Assembly (NCBI GenBank): GCA_963734065.1
Contig: CAVTFN010000005.1
Coordinates: forward strand, 248,001 to 312,000
DNA: 64,000 nucleotides
Origin: DATBLE01 sp963734065
GTDB lineage: Bacteria; Actinomycetota; Thermoleophilia; Gaiellales; Gaiellaceae
Direction: 5' to 3'
Shown: one piece after another, positions 32,310 to 40,572 of the stretch
Position numbering within the stretch: position 1 is the stretch's first letter
Layout of the letters: the number at the start of each line of letters is the position of its first letter
Notes under the pieces: model-generated
What the model was told of the DNA's origin: nothing
The model's database searches: none
The model's input: only the letters and a program-made list of their open reading frames with translations
Program-made: the position numbers and the translations under genes

Positions 32310-33200
32310 ATGACGGAGCACTGGCTGGTCACCGGTGCGCTCGGCTGCATCGGCGCCTGGACCGCGATCACACTCGTCCGGGAGGGTGCGGCCGTGGTCG
32401 CGTTCGACCTCGGCGACGACCTCCGCCGCCTCCGGCTGATCGCGACGCCGCAGGAGGTCGACGGGATCGACTTCGTCCGCGGCGACATCACCGACCTCGC
32501 GACCGTCGAACGCGTCCTCGCCGAGAACGAGATCACGCATGTCGTCCACCTGGCTGCCCTCCAGGTGCCGTTCGTCCGCGAGAGCCCGGTGCTCGGCGCG
32601 CAGGTCAACGTGACCGGCACGGTCAACGTCTTCGAGGCGGTGAAGCGGCTCGGTCTGACGACCCCGATCGCCTATGCGAGCTCCGCGGCCGTCTACGACC
32701 GGAACGGGAGCGTCGCGCCGAGCACGCTCTACGGGGTGTTCAAGCTGGCGAACGAGGGCACCGCCGCCGTGTTCGCGGCCGACCACGGCATCGCGAGCGT
32801 CGGGCTCAGGCCCTTCACGGTCTACGGGCCCGGGCGCGATCAGGGCATGACGGCGGGACCGACGCTGGCGATCGCGGCCGCCGTCCGCGGGGAGCCCTAC
32901 CGGATCGCGTTCGGCGGCACGACCCAGCTGCACTACGCGGGCGACGTCGCACGCGCCTTCGTCGACGCGGCGCGCTCGGAGCGGGCCGGCGCACAGACGT
33001 TCTGCATCGGCGGCCCGCCGACGTCGATCGCGGACTTCGTCGCCCTGGTCAGCGAGGCCGTACCGGGCGCGGAGATCTCCTTCGACGAAGCGGTGTTGCC
33101 GTTCCCCGACCAGCTCCCGGAGCCCTGGTTCGGTTCGCCGCTGACGCCGCTCGAGGAGGGCGTCCGCGAGACCGCCGCGATCCTGCGAAGCCTCGTATAG
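32310..33200 (+). CDS. NAD-dependent epimerase/dehydratase (extended SDR)
   Basis: A 296-residue extended SDR. WLVTGALGCIGAWTAITL is the cofactor motif. The catalytic residues are Ser in ASSAAVYDR and Tyr-Lys in LYGVFKLANEG. FTVYGPGRDQGMTAGP is the typical nucleotide-sugar-type loop, though many relatives act on free sugars or lactone precursors. ATG 32310 is chosen because longer starts would read through the REP pair. GGCGAGAG precedes it. Confidence 0.83.
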   Translation: MTEHWLVTGALGCIGAWTAITLVREGAAVVAFDLGDDLRRLRLIATPQEVDGIDFVRGDITDLATVERVLAENEITHVVHLAALQVPFVRESPVLGAQVNVTGTVNVFEAVKRLGLTTPIAYASSAAVYDRNGSVAPSTLYGVFKLANEGTAAVFAADHGIASVGLRPFTVYGPGRDQGMTAGPTLAIAAAVRGEPYRIAFGGTTQLHYAGDVARAFVDAARSERAGAQTFCIGGPPTSIADFVALVSEAVPGAEISFDEAVLPFPDQLPEPWFGSPLTPLEEGVRETAAILRSLV

Positions 33201-33232
33201 TCGAGCGACTGCGACCGGAAAGGGGCGAGCAC

Positions 33233-35011
33233 ATGGCGGAGATGCGCGGCTGCGACCTCGTCGTCGAGTACCTGATCAAGGAGAAGGTGCCCTACATGTT
33301 CGGCTACGCCGGACACGGGGCGGTCGGGCTGCTCGACGGCGTCTACAACCACCAGGACGACATCAAGATCATCTTCCCGCGGATCGAGTCGGCGGCGGGG
33401 TACATGGCCGACGCCTACTTCCGCGCGTCGGGCCAGGTGATCCCCGTCTACACGTCGACGGGCCCAGGCCCGATGCTGCTGACCGTGGCGATGGGCAACG
33501 CGTTCTACGACTCGTCCGCGTTCATCGCGATCACGGGCCAGGTGGCGACCAACCAGTACGACTCGGGCGCCCTCCAGGAGGAATACCGCCACCACCAGGC
33601 CGATTTCCCGAGCGTGGCCAAGGTGATCACCAAGCGGAGTTACCAGGCGCAGAGCGTCGACGATCTCGGCAAGTTCCTGCCCAAGGCGTTCAAGCTGGCG
33701 CGGACCGGACGCCCCGGCCCGGTGCACATCGACGTCCCGTACGACCTCTGGATCCGCACCGCCGACGTCGAGGTGCCCGAGCCGGCGGAGCGCTCGCAGC
33801 ACCTCGAGTGGCGCACGCCCGGCTCGCCCGAGGCGGTCGCCCGCGCGCTGGCGATGCTGATGAAGGCGAAACGGCCGCTGGTACTGGCCGGCGGCGGCGT
33901 GATCTCGTCGGACGCGACCGAGCAGCTGCGGCAGTTCGCCGAGCACGTCAACGTCCCCGTCTACTCGACCTTCATGGGCAAGGGCGCGCTCTCGGCGCGG
34001 CATCCGCTCCACCTCGGGATCGCCGGCTGCTGGGGCGAGTACCCGGCCTCGGAGGCGGCGAAGAACGCCGACGTGATCCTCGCGATCGGCTGCCGCTTCT
34101 CCGACATCCACTGCTCGTCGTGGGTGCCGGGTTACACGTACAACATCCCGCCGACCAGGCTGATCCACGTCGACCTCGACCCGCAGGAGATCGGCCGGAA
34201 CTACCCGACCGAGCTGGGGATCGTCGGCGACGCGCGCGAGGTGCTGAAGCAGCTGATCGAGCTCGCTGGCCGCGAGCCCAAGCGCGAACGCTCGCCCTGG
34301 AACGACCAGGTCGAGGCGTGGAAGGAGGAGTGGTCGAACTTCATCGAGCCTGAGAAGGCGAGCAACGAGAGCCCGATCGACCCGCGGCGGGTGATCTCCG
34401 AGCTGCGCAATGCGGCGCCGGACGACACGCTGATGATCACCGACACCGGCAACCACCAGACCTGGGTGGAGCAGTACTGGGACGCCTACGAGCCTCGGTC
34501 CGTCTTCACCCCCGGCGGCTTTGCAGGCATGGGCTTCGGCACGTGCGGCATCCTCGGCGTGAAGCTCGCGCGGCCGGACCGGCCCGCCGTCTGCGTCACA
34601 AGCGACGGCAGCTTCATGATGTTCCCGGGCGCCGTCGCCACCGCCGTGGAGCACGACATCCCCGCGGTCTGGGTGATCATGAACAACTACTCGATCGGCG
34701 TGATCCGCGACCTCCAGCGCTTCTACATGGACAACCGGGAGATCGCGACCAGCTTCGTGAAGCAGTCGACCGGCGAGTTCTGGAACCCGGACTTCGCGGC
34801 GATGGCGCAGGCGATGGGCGCAGGCGCCGTCTCGGTCGACCAGCCGGGCGACCTGGCGGACGCCTTCGACACGGCGCTGAACGCGGGCACCCCCTACGTC
34901 GTCGACGTCAAGGTCAACCGCGACACCGCGGTGCCGCTGATCGGCACCTGGCAGTTCCCGCCGATCACCCAGGCCGAGCCGACGTTCGGAAAGCGGCTGG
35001 TGATCACATAG
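33233..35011 (+). CDS. Thiamine-diphosphate enzyme, acetolactate synthase-like
   Basis: A 592-residue three-domain ThDP enzyme. The activating Glu is near residue 52 (FPRIESAAGYMADAY), and the central domain is a Rossmann-like fold. The ThDP/Mg motif reads TSDGSFMMF...VWVIMNNYSIG, with Ser where most have Gly (GDG). A GGAAAGGGGCGAG site precedes the ATG. The reaction is uncertain: decarboxylation or ligation of a 2-keto acid. Its stop overlaps the apparent start of the chelatase gene. Confidence 0.82.
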   Translation: MAEMRGCDLVVEYLIKEKVPYMFGYAGHGAVGLLDGVYNHQDDIKIIFPRIESAAGYMADAYFRASGQVIPVYTSTGPGPMLLTVAMGNAFYDSSAFIAITGQVATNQYDSGALQEEYRHHQADFPSVAKVITKRSYQAQSVDDLGKFLPKAFKLARTGRPGPVHIDVPYDLWIRTADVEVPEPAERSQHLEWRTPGSPEAVARALAMLMKAKRPLVLAGGGVISSDATEQLRQFAEHVNVPVYSTFMGKGALSARHPLHLGIAGCWGEYPASEAAKNADVILAIGCRFSDIHCSSWVPGYTYNIPPTRLIHVDLDPQEIGRNYPTELGIVGDAREVLKQLIELAGREPKRERSPWNDQVEAWKEEWSNFIEPEKASNESPIDPRRVISELRNAAPDDTLMITDTGNHQTWVEQYWDAYEPRSVFTPGGFAGMGFGTCGILGVKLARPDRPAVCVTSDGSFMMFPGAVATAVEHDIPAVWVIMNNYSIGVIRDLQRFYMDNREIATSFVKQSTGEFWNPDFAAMAQAMGAGAVSVDQPGDLADAFDTALNAGTPYVVDVKVNRDTAVPLIGTWQFPPITQAEPTFGKRLVIT

Positions 35012-36072
35012 AGCTCCGCTACTTCCCGTTCACGGCGATCGTCTGGCAGGAGCGCCTCGTTCGGGCGCTCCTGCTCAACGCGGTCAACCCGGCGGTCGGC
35101 GGGGTCCTGATCAAGGGGCCGAGCGGCACCGGCAAGTCGACCGCGGTCCGCGGCCTGGCCGAGCTGCTGCCGGAGATCTCGGTGGTGGCCGACTGTCCGT
35201 TCTCTTGCGACCCGCACGATCCTTGCGGGCCGTGCCGGGAGCGGCTCGCGGCCGGCGAGGAGCTGCCGGTGATCCGCAGGCGGCGGCGGATCGTCGACCT
35301 GCCGCTGAACGCGACCGAGGATCGAGTCTCCGGGAGCGTCGACGTCGCCCGGGCGCTCGAATCGGGCGAGCGGGCACTGGAGCCGGGGCTGCTGGCGGAG
35401 GCGAACCGCGGCATCCTCTACGTCGACGAGATCAACCTGCTCGACGACCACCTGACGGACGTCCTGCTCGACGCGGCCGCGCTCGGCGTGAACGTGGTCG
35501 AGCGCGAGGGCGTGTCGGTGTCGCATCCGGCGCGCTTCCTGCTCGTGGGGACGATGAACGAGGAGGAGGGCGAGCTTCGCCCACAGATCGCCGACCGGAT
35601 CGGGCTCGAGGTCGAGGTCGAGGCGCTCGCCGACCCGGAGTCCCGAGCGGAGGTGGTGCGGCGGCGCGAGGCGTTCGCCGCGAACCCGGACGGCTTCCGG
35701 CAGGAGTGGGCTGCGGCGCAGGCCGAGCTGGCCGAGGCGGTCGCGGCCGGGGAAGCGCGCCTCGCGTCGGTCCGCGTCCCCGATCCGCTCTACGGCGCCG
35801 TCGGGCGGCTCGTGGTCGGCTCCGGCGTCAGCAGCCATCGGGCCGATATCGCCGTTGTTGCGTGCGCGAAGGCGATCGCTGCGCTGGCCGGCCGCGATCT
35901 GGTCGATGCCGACGACGTGCTCCAGGCGGCCGGGCTTGCTCTCGGCCACCGCCTCGAGTCCGATCCGTTCGGCCCGCCCGCCCGGGCCGAGCCTCACGTG
36001 CTCCGCCGTCTCCTCGACGACGCGCTCGAGATCGAGGTGTCCCGAAAAAAAGTCGAGGGGAGGGCGAGCTAG
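35008..36072 (+). CDS. chlD: ChlI-like AAA+ product of the chelatase gene (no frameshift)
   Basis: The zero-frame product, about 354 residues. Walker A is GPSGTGKST (residues 37-45), Walker B is GILYVDEINLLDD, and GTMNEEEGELRPQIADR and GVSSHRADI are ChlI/BchI signatures. It ends at TAG 36070-36072, only six codons after an A7 run. No in-frame ATG, GTG or TTG lies near the expected beginning. The best placed codon is ATA at 35008, overlapping the stop of the previous gene as ATAG; the domain begins at once (ELRYFPFTAIVWQE). Confidence 0.72.
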   Translation: MELRYFPFTAIVWQERLVRALLLNAVNPAVGGVLIKGPSGTGKSTAVRGLAELLPEISVVADCPFSCDPHDPCGPCRERLAAGEELPVIRRRRRIVDLPLNATEDRVSGSVDVARALESGERALEPGLLAEANRGILYVDEINLLDDHLTDVLLDAAALGVNVVEREGVSVSHPARFLLVGTMNEEEGELRPQIADRIGLEVEVEALADPESRAEVVRRREAFAANPDGFRQEWAAAQAELAEAVAAGEARLASVRVPDPLYGAVGRLVVGSGVSSHRADIAVVACAKAIAALAGRDLVDADDVLQAAGLALGHRLESDPFGPPARAEPHVLRRLLDDALEIEVSRKKVEGRAS

Positions 36073-36932
36073 CGCTCGAGGTCGACTCGGCGCCGGACGG
36101 CGTGCCGGCAATCGAGAGCGTGCGGGTCGACCCGTCCCGCGTGTTCGAGCACCGCCGCCGGAGCGACCGGGTCGAGCGCGCTCGTTCGGGCCGCCGGGCG
36201 CGGTCATTCGTCGGGCGCCGGCGCGGGAAGTACGCGCGTCACCGGCTCGCGCGCCCGGGAGACACCGACCTGGCCCTCGACGCCACGCTGCGCGCGGCAA
36301 CGGTGCGCGGCCGTCGGGTCCCTGTCGAGATCCGGTCGGAGGACCTCCGTCGGAAGATCCGCGAGCACCGCTCGCCGTTCAGCGTCTGCTTCGTGGTCGA
36401 CAACAGCTGGTCGGTGCATGCGGAGCGGATGGTCGAGAAGGTGAAGGGGGTCGTGTTCGAGCTGCTCGACGATGCGACCAGGCGCGGCGACAAGGTGTCG
36501 CTGGTCGCGTTCAAGGGCGGGCTGGCCGAGGCTACCGTCGCGTTGCCGCCGACCTCCAGCCGAGCGCGAGCGCGGCGGCGACTGGAGGAGATTCCCCTCA
36601 GCGGGCAGACGCCGCTCGCGGACGCGCTGCGACGGGCACGGCTGCTGCTGCGCGGCGAGCTGCTGCGGCATCCGAATGCCGTGCCGCTCGTCGTGGTCGT
36701 CAGCGACGGGCTGCCGACCGTCCCGGTGCGCCGAGGGGCGGATCCCGTCGCCGACGTTCTGGCGGAGGGCCATGCGCTCCGGCGCGCCCGGGTCGGTTGC
36801 GTCGTCGCCGAGGTCGAGGGGCCGGGCGAGGGCTGCGCGGTCGGGCTCGCCCGGGCGAGCGGCGGGACGCGGATTCCGCTGTCCGAGCTCGCCGCCGGCC
36901 TCGTAGTGGAAGCCGCGGAGGGACCGCGGTGA
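35008..36932 (+). CDS. chlD: ChlD-like chelatase subunit made by -1 frameshift
   Basis: If ribosomes slip back one base on A-AAA-AAA (36045-36051), translation continues through SRGEGELALEVDSAPDG into a VWA domain, giving about 641 residues, a normal ChlD length. The MIDAS residues are D465-N-S-W-S469 (VVDNSWSVHA), Thr in SGQTPLADAL and Asp in VSDGLPTVP. The VWA part has no start codon of its own before GTG 36102, and no ribosome site. This single gene would make both the small and medium subunits of a cobalt (or magnesium) chelatase. The large subunit CobN/ChlH is not in the window. Confidence 0.75.
36034..36078 (+). promoter_or_regulatory. Programmed -1 frameshift signal
   Basis: In the zero frame the codons are CGA AAA AAA GTC, so A-AAA-AAA (36045-36051) fits the X-XXY-YYZ slippery rule. 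Upstream there is a Shine-Dalgarno-like GAGGTG (36034-36039). Downstream a small hairpin, CGAGC-TAGC-GCTCG (36065-36078), covers the zero-frame stop. Seven consecutive A residues are exceptional in DNA this GC-rich. Confidence 0.72.
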
Positions 36933-37519
36933 ATGCGGTCGCGGCCGAGGCGCTTGCGGATCCCCGGACGGGCGCCGAGGCGGCGGGCGCGGCGCTGGAC
37001 GCCGAGCTCGCGCGCTGGGATCCCGGGCCCGAGGTGCCCGCCGACGCCGACGTCGACGCCTTGCGCCGCGATCGGACGATCGAGTGGGCGACGCATACGT
37101 TGACTCAGGGGGAGATCCTCGACGCCTTCGCCGCGTATTGCCGCGACGAGCTGGACGACGTCGAGGTCCTCGATTCGGGGCCGAGCCGCCTCGCGCTCGC
37201 CTGGCGTCACGAGCGGAGCACGATCGAGCTGCGCCTCGGCTACGCGTTCTGCGAGCGGCTCGCCGAGGAGAGGCCCGTACTGCTGCTCGGCCCGATCGGC
37301 CCGAAAGCGGTGGAGCGGTTCCTCGAGGACGAGGCGCTCCGGTCACGGGTCGCGGTCCTCGATCTCGCGCGGCTCGAGAAGATCGCGGCCGTCCGCTCGA
37401 GCGTCTTCGTCTACTTCGAGTGGTTCCTGCGCGACGCGTACGGCGTGAAGATCCTGCCCGAGTCCGCGTTCACGGGCGGCCTCGTCGGACGCGGGATCAT
37501 CTCGCTCGGCATGGGGTAG
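36929..37519 (+). CDS. Unknown protein coupled to the chelatase gene
   Basis: 196 residues from a GTG that overlaps the chlD stop (GTGA at 36929-36932). I do not recognise a family. The N-terminal ~60 residues are acidic and Ala-rich. The C-terminal half has YFEWFLRDAYGVKILPESAF and a Gly-rich end GGLVGRGIISLGMG. It has no membrane segment or signal peptide. Tight coupling suggests a role with the AAA/VWA chelatase complex. Confidence 0.7.
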   Translation: MNAVAAEALADPRTGAEAAGAALDAELARWDPGPEVPADADVDALRRDRTIEWATHTLTQGEILDAFAAYCRDELDDVEVLDSGPSRLALAWRHERSTIELRLGYAFCERLAEERPVLLLGPIGPKAVERFLEDEALRSRVAVLDLARLEKIAAVRSSVFVYFEWFLRDAYGVKILPESAFTGGLVGRGIISLGMG

Positions 37520-37573
37520 GCCGCTCCGGGGAGGTGGAGAGGCATTCGCGTGCGCAACGCGGAGTGCTCCATA

Positions 37574-37601
37574 CCCCCACCCAGGGTGGGGGCCTTGCCC
37601 C
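37574..37601. repeat. CCCACCC palindrome, second copy
   Basis: CCCCCACCC-A-GGGTGGGGG (9-bp arms, 37574-37592) followed by CCTTGCCCC (37593-37601). Read on the minus strand it resembles the element at 22339-22369 (CCCCACCC, GGGTGGGGGT, TGG). It could also end transcription of the chelatase operon, although no T-run follows. Confidence 0.6.
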
Positions 37602-37635
37602 TTTCCCCTGCGGCCGACGCTACCGGCTCGGGGCG

Positions 37636-37656
37636 CACATCTGTGTGCCAGATGTG
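37636..37656. terminator. Possible hairpin between convergent operons
   Basis: CACATCTG-TGTGC-CAGATGTG, 8-bp perfect arms, lying between the chelatase operon and the convergent azlD gene. No U-run follows on either strand, so its role as terminator is a guess. The neighbouring GATGTGTGCCGAT (37651-37663) recurs just before the second RAYT (from 40521). Confidence 0.4.
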
Positions 37657-37676
37657 TGCCGATTCAGACGCGAGGC

Positions 37677-37985
37677 TCAGGTGAGGAGCCGCGTGAGGGC
37701 CGCCGCGGCCGCCGCGACGACGACGACCGCCAGGATCGGCGCCCGCAGCGCGACCGCGATCGCTCCCGCGCCCAGACCCACCAGCCGGGCGTCGGCGACG
37801 ATCTCCCGGTGGCCCCCGAGGGCCTGGGTGACCACGAAGGCGGCGAGCACAGCAGGCGCGAGCAGGGAGACGGGGCCGGCCAGCCATGAGGGGAGCTCGC
37901 GCCGACCGAGGAGCACCGGCCCGGTCGCCTTGAGGACGATCGTCGCCGCGCCGACGCCGAACACCGAGGCCCAGACGGGGCTCAT
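37677..37985 (-). CDS. azlD: AzlD-family branched-chain amino acid exporter subunit
   Basis: A 102-residue, very hydrophobic protein with about four membrane segments. GVGAATIVLKATGPVLLGRR and LLAPAVLAAFVVTQAL match AzlD. It partners AzlC, whose gene follows upstream with a 4-bp overlap, in exporting branched-chain amino acids or analogues. The TGA lies at the plus-strand side of the possible terminator hairpin. Confidence 0.85.
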   Translation of the reverse strand: MSPVWASVFGVGAATIVLKATGPVLLGRRELPSWLAGPVSLLAPAVLAAFVVTQALGGHREIVADARLVGLGAGAIAVALRAPILAVVVVAAAAAALTRLLT

Positions 37986-38635
37986 CCGCGCATCCAGCCG
38001 ACGAGCGACCCGGCCGCCCCGGCGACGATCGGCACGCCGACCGGCACGAAAGGGATCAGCGCGAGCGCGATTCCGCCGCCGAGCATCGCGGCGGTGACCT
38101 CGCGCCGACCGCGAAGCTGCGGAACGAGCAGGGCTAGGAAGAGCGCCGCGAATGCGGCATCGAGGCCGAGGTCGTTCGGGTCGCTGATCACGTTGCCGAG
38201 GATCAGGCCGAGCGCAGTCCCGACGTTCCAGCAGAGATAGAGCACGGCGCCCGCGCCGAGCAGCACCTGGAGGTCGAAGCCGCCCTTTCGGCGGATGGTC
38301 ATCGCCCAGGTCTCGTCGACGATCAGCTGCGACTGCAGCAGACGCCGCGGCAGCGAGCCGTGGAACGCCGGAGCGATCGAGATCCCGATCGGTGCGTAGC
38401 GCGCGTTCAGCATCACGGCGGCGGCGATCGCGGCTCCCGCCGATCCCGCGCTGCCCAGCACCGAGGCGACCGCGAACTGGGCGGAGCCGGCGAAAGTGGT
38501 TGCGGACATGACCAGCGGCGCGGCCAGACCCATGCCTGCCGCACGCGCCAGGACGCCGAACGACAGCGCGAAGAGGAAAGCCGCAACACCGACCGGAGCG
38601 ATCATCCGGGCGCCTTCGAGAAAGCGCGACCTCAT
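37982..38635 (-). CDS. azlC: AzlC-family branched-chain amino acid exporter
   Basis: A 217-residue inner-membrane protein with several hydrophobic helices. Family hallmarks include FAGSAQFAVASVLGSAGS, MLNARYAPIGISIAP and QLIVDETWAM. With AzlD it forms the LIV-E exporter. Starts at ATG 38635, overlapping the MFS gene stop by 4 bp. Confidence 0.9.
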   Translation of the reverse strand: MRSRFLEGARMIAPVGVAAFLFALSFGVLARAAGMGLAAPLVMSATTFAGSAQFAVASVLGSAGSAGAAIAAAVMLNARYAPIGISIAPAFHGSLPRRLLQSQLIVDETWAMTIRRKGGFDLQVLLGAGAVLYLCWNVGTALGLILGNVISDPNDLGLDAAFAALFLALLVPQLRGRREVTAAMLGGGIALALIPFVPVGVPIVAGAAGSLVGWMRG

Positions 38636-39810
38636 GCCGGCTCGGGCGTCACGACGCCGCGCGCGATCCGCTCGGGGGTCATCGACGCGCAGAGCGAGAA
38701 CAGCACGGCGCCCGAGCCGACGATCAGCCAAAGGGTGGTCGTGAACGAACCGGTCGCATCGCGAACGGCGCCGAGCAGCAGCGGTGCGACGGCGCCGATC
38801 ATGTAGCCGACCCCGAGCATCAGCCCCGTCACCGAGGCGACGTCGGCCGACCGCTTCCCGACGTCGATGGGAAGCGTCATCACCAGCGGGAACATCGCGC
38901 CTGTGGAGAGACCGACCACCGTCGCCCAGGCCCACGCGCCGCCGGGCAGAACGACGAAGCCTGCGACGGCGAGGGCCAGGGCCGCGCTGAACGAGACCAG
39001 GTAGACCCGGCGGGAGCCCTTCCGGTCGGAAAGCCAGGGAATGATCACCGTCGTCACCAGCGCCGCGATGTTGAGAACGGCAAGCAGAGCGCCGGCCTTC
39101 CCGTCGCTCCAACCGCGCTCGACGTACGCGTCCGGAAGCCAGCTGTTCAGGCCGTAGAACACGCAGGCCATCGAGCCGAAGATCCCGACCAGGACCCAGG
39201 CGGTGCCGCTTTGGAAGGGCAGCTTGATCCGGGTGACGTCAGAGCGTTTGTGCCGCGGCTCCCCTCGCGTCAGCCACATCCAGGCAGGAACGAGCGCGAC
39301 CGTCACCGCCGAGAAGACCAGGAGTGACCAGCGCCAGCTTCCCGTCGCGTCGGCGATCGGGACTGCGAGGACCGACGAGAGCGCCGAGCCGATGTTGAAC
39401 CCGAGTACGTAGATGCCGGTCGCGAAGGCGGGGCGCAGCGCGAAACGCTCCTTCACGGCGGCCGGCATCAGCGCCTGCGCCAACCCGAGGCCGACGCCGA
39501 CTCCGAACGTGAGCAGGATTACCGCCGCCGCGCCGGGCGCGAGGCCGCGGGCGATGCCGAAGGCGCCGATCAACCCCAGGCAGACCGCGATCGCAAGGCG
39601 GGTGCCGTATCGGCGGGAGACCTCGGGGGCGGGCAGCGCGAAGATGCCCATGCACAGCACCGGGATCGTCCCGAGCAGGCCGGCAACCGCGTGTGAGACG
39701 CCGAGGTCGTCCTGGATCCGTGGGATCAGCGGCCCGACGCCGACGATCTGAGGCCGGAGCGCCAGCCCGGCGAGGAACAGCCCCGCGAGCAGGCCGAGCC
39801 GGCGGTGCAC
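38632..39810 (-). CDS. MFS transporter (CynX/NimT-like)
   Basis: A 392-residue major facilitator protein with about 12 predicted membrane helices. LALRPQIVGVGPLIPRIQDD is typical of the cyanate/2-nitroimidazole (CynX) branch, and GRR/DRKGSRR loops mark the MFS halves (WLSDRKGSRRVYL). The GTG start at 39810 is 2 bp from the FAH gene. Substrate unknown, probably a small organic anion or xenobiotic. Confidence 0.87.
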   Translation of the reverse strand: MHRRLGLLAGLFLAGLALRPQIVGVGPLIPRIQDDLGVSHAVAGLLGTIPVLCMGIFALPAPEVSRRYGTRLAIAVCLGLIGAFGIARGLAPGAAAVILLTFGVGVGLGLAQALMPAAVKERFALRPAFATGIYVLGFNIGSALSSVLAVPIADATGSWRWSLLVFSAVTVALVPAWMWLTRGEPRHKRSDVTRIKLPFQSGTAWVLVGIFGSMACVFYGLNSWLPDAYVERGWSDGKAGALLAVLNIAALVTTVIIPWLSDRKGSRRVYLVSFSAALALAVAGFVVLPGGAWAWATVVGLSTGAMFPLVMTLPIDVGKRSADVASVTGLMLGVGYMIGAVAPLLLGAVRDATGSFTTTLWLIVGSGAVLFSLCASMTPERIARGVVTPEPA

Positions 39811-39812
39811 GC

Positions 39813-40463
39813 CTAGCCGGCGACGACCGGGTTGGTCAGCGAGCCGATGCCGTCGATCTCGATCGTGATCTCGTCGCCCGGCTTCATGAAGAGCGGTGGG
39901 TCGCGGAAGGCGCCGACACCGGCCGGCGTGCCGGTCGCGATCAGATCGCCGGGCTCGAGCGTGATCGTGCGCGTGACGTACGCGATCACGTCGGCGACGC
40001 CGAAGATCATGTTCGCGGTCGTCGACTCCTGGACGGTGTTGCCGTTCAGGATCGCCCGGATCGGGAGCGCCTGGGGGTCGGGGATGTCGTCCCGCGGGAC
40101 GAGCGCCGGCCCGACGGGGCAAAAGGTGTCCGGCGACTTGCCGCGCGTCCACTGGCCGTCGGCGAACTGGAGGTCGCGGGCCGAGACGTCGTTGACGCAG
40201 ACGTAGCCCGCCACCGCCTCCAGCGCGTTCTCCGCCGAGACGTCCCGGACCTGCGCGCCGATGACGACGCCGAGCTCGGCCTCGTAGTCGCACTTCGTCA
40301 CGACGGGCGGGATCACGATCGGGTCGCCGGGGCCGATCAAGGTGTTCTGCCACTTCGCGAAGAGGAGCGGCGCCTCGGGCAGCGCAGTCCCCTGCTCCTC
40401 TGCGTGGTCGCGGTAGTTCAGCCCGACGCAGATGATCTTCCCGGGGCGATCGATCGGCAGCAT
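39813..40463 (-). CDS. FAH-family hydrolase
   Basis: A 216-residue compact FAH-fold enzyme. GKIICVGLNYRDHAEEQ is the common opening. Metal ligands are in DYEAELGVVIG and VNDVSARDLQ, and the C-terminal LIATGTPAGVGAF is canonical. Likely a C-C-bond hydrolase, decarboxylase or tautomerase of a beta-diketo acid. It heads the operon with the MFS transporter and AzlCD, so the transporter may import its precursor. Confidence 0.87.
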   Translation of the reverse strand: MLPIDRPGKIICVGLNYRDHAEEQGTALPEAPLLFAKWQNTLIGPGDPIVIPPVVTKCDYEAELGVVIGAQVRDVSAENALEAVAGYVCVNDVSARDLQFADGQWTRGKSPDTFCPVGPALVPRDDIPDPQALPIRAILNGNTVQESTTANMIFGVADVIAYVTRTITLEPGDLIATGTPAGVGAFRDPPLFMKPGDEITIEIDGIGSLTNPVVAG

Positions 40464-40500
40464 CGTCTGAGCCTAACGTGGCCGCAGGGGCCAGTGTCCG

Positions 40501-40513
40501 GGGGACTGTCCCC
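40501..40513. repeat. REP palindrome, 5' of the broken RAYT
   Basis: GGGGAC-T-GTCCCC, perfect 6-bp arms. It is followed by TGTAACGG, similar to the sequence that follows the REP before the intact RAYT, and lies 60 bp before the second RAYT start. Confidence 0.88.
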
Positions 40514-40572
40514 TGTAACGGATGTGTGCCGATCCGAAGAGGTGACGAACGAGCGCGCTACCGTCGGACGAG

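Noticed and set aside
36102..36932. VWA domain as an independent gene from GTG 36102
   Set aside because: No ribosome site precedes it, the frame is already coding-like for 17 codons upstream, and a slippery A-AAA-AAA joins it to the AAA+ frame; kept only as the alternative.
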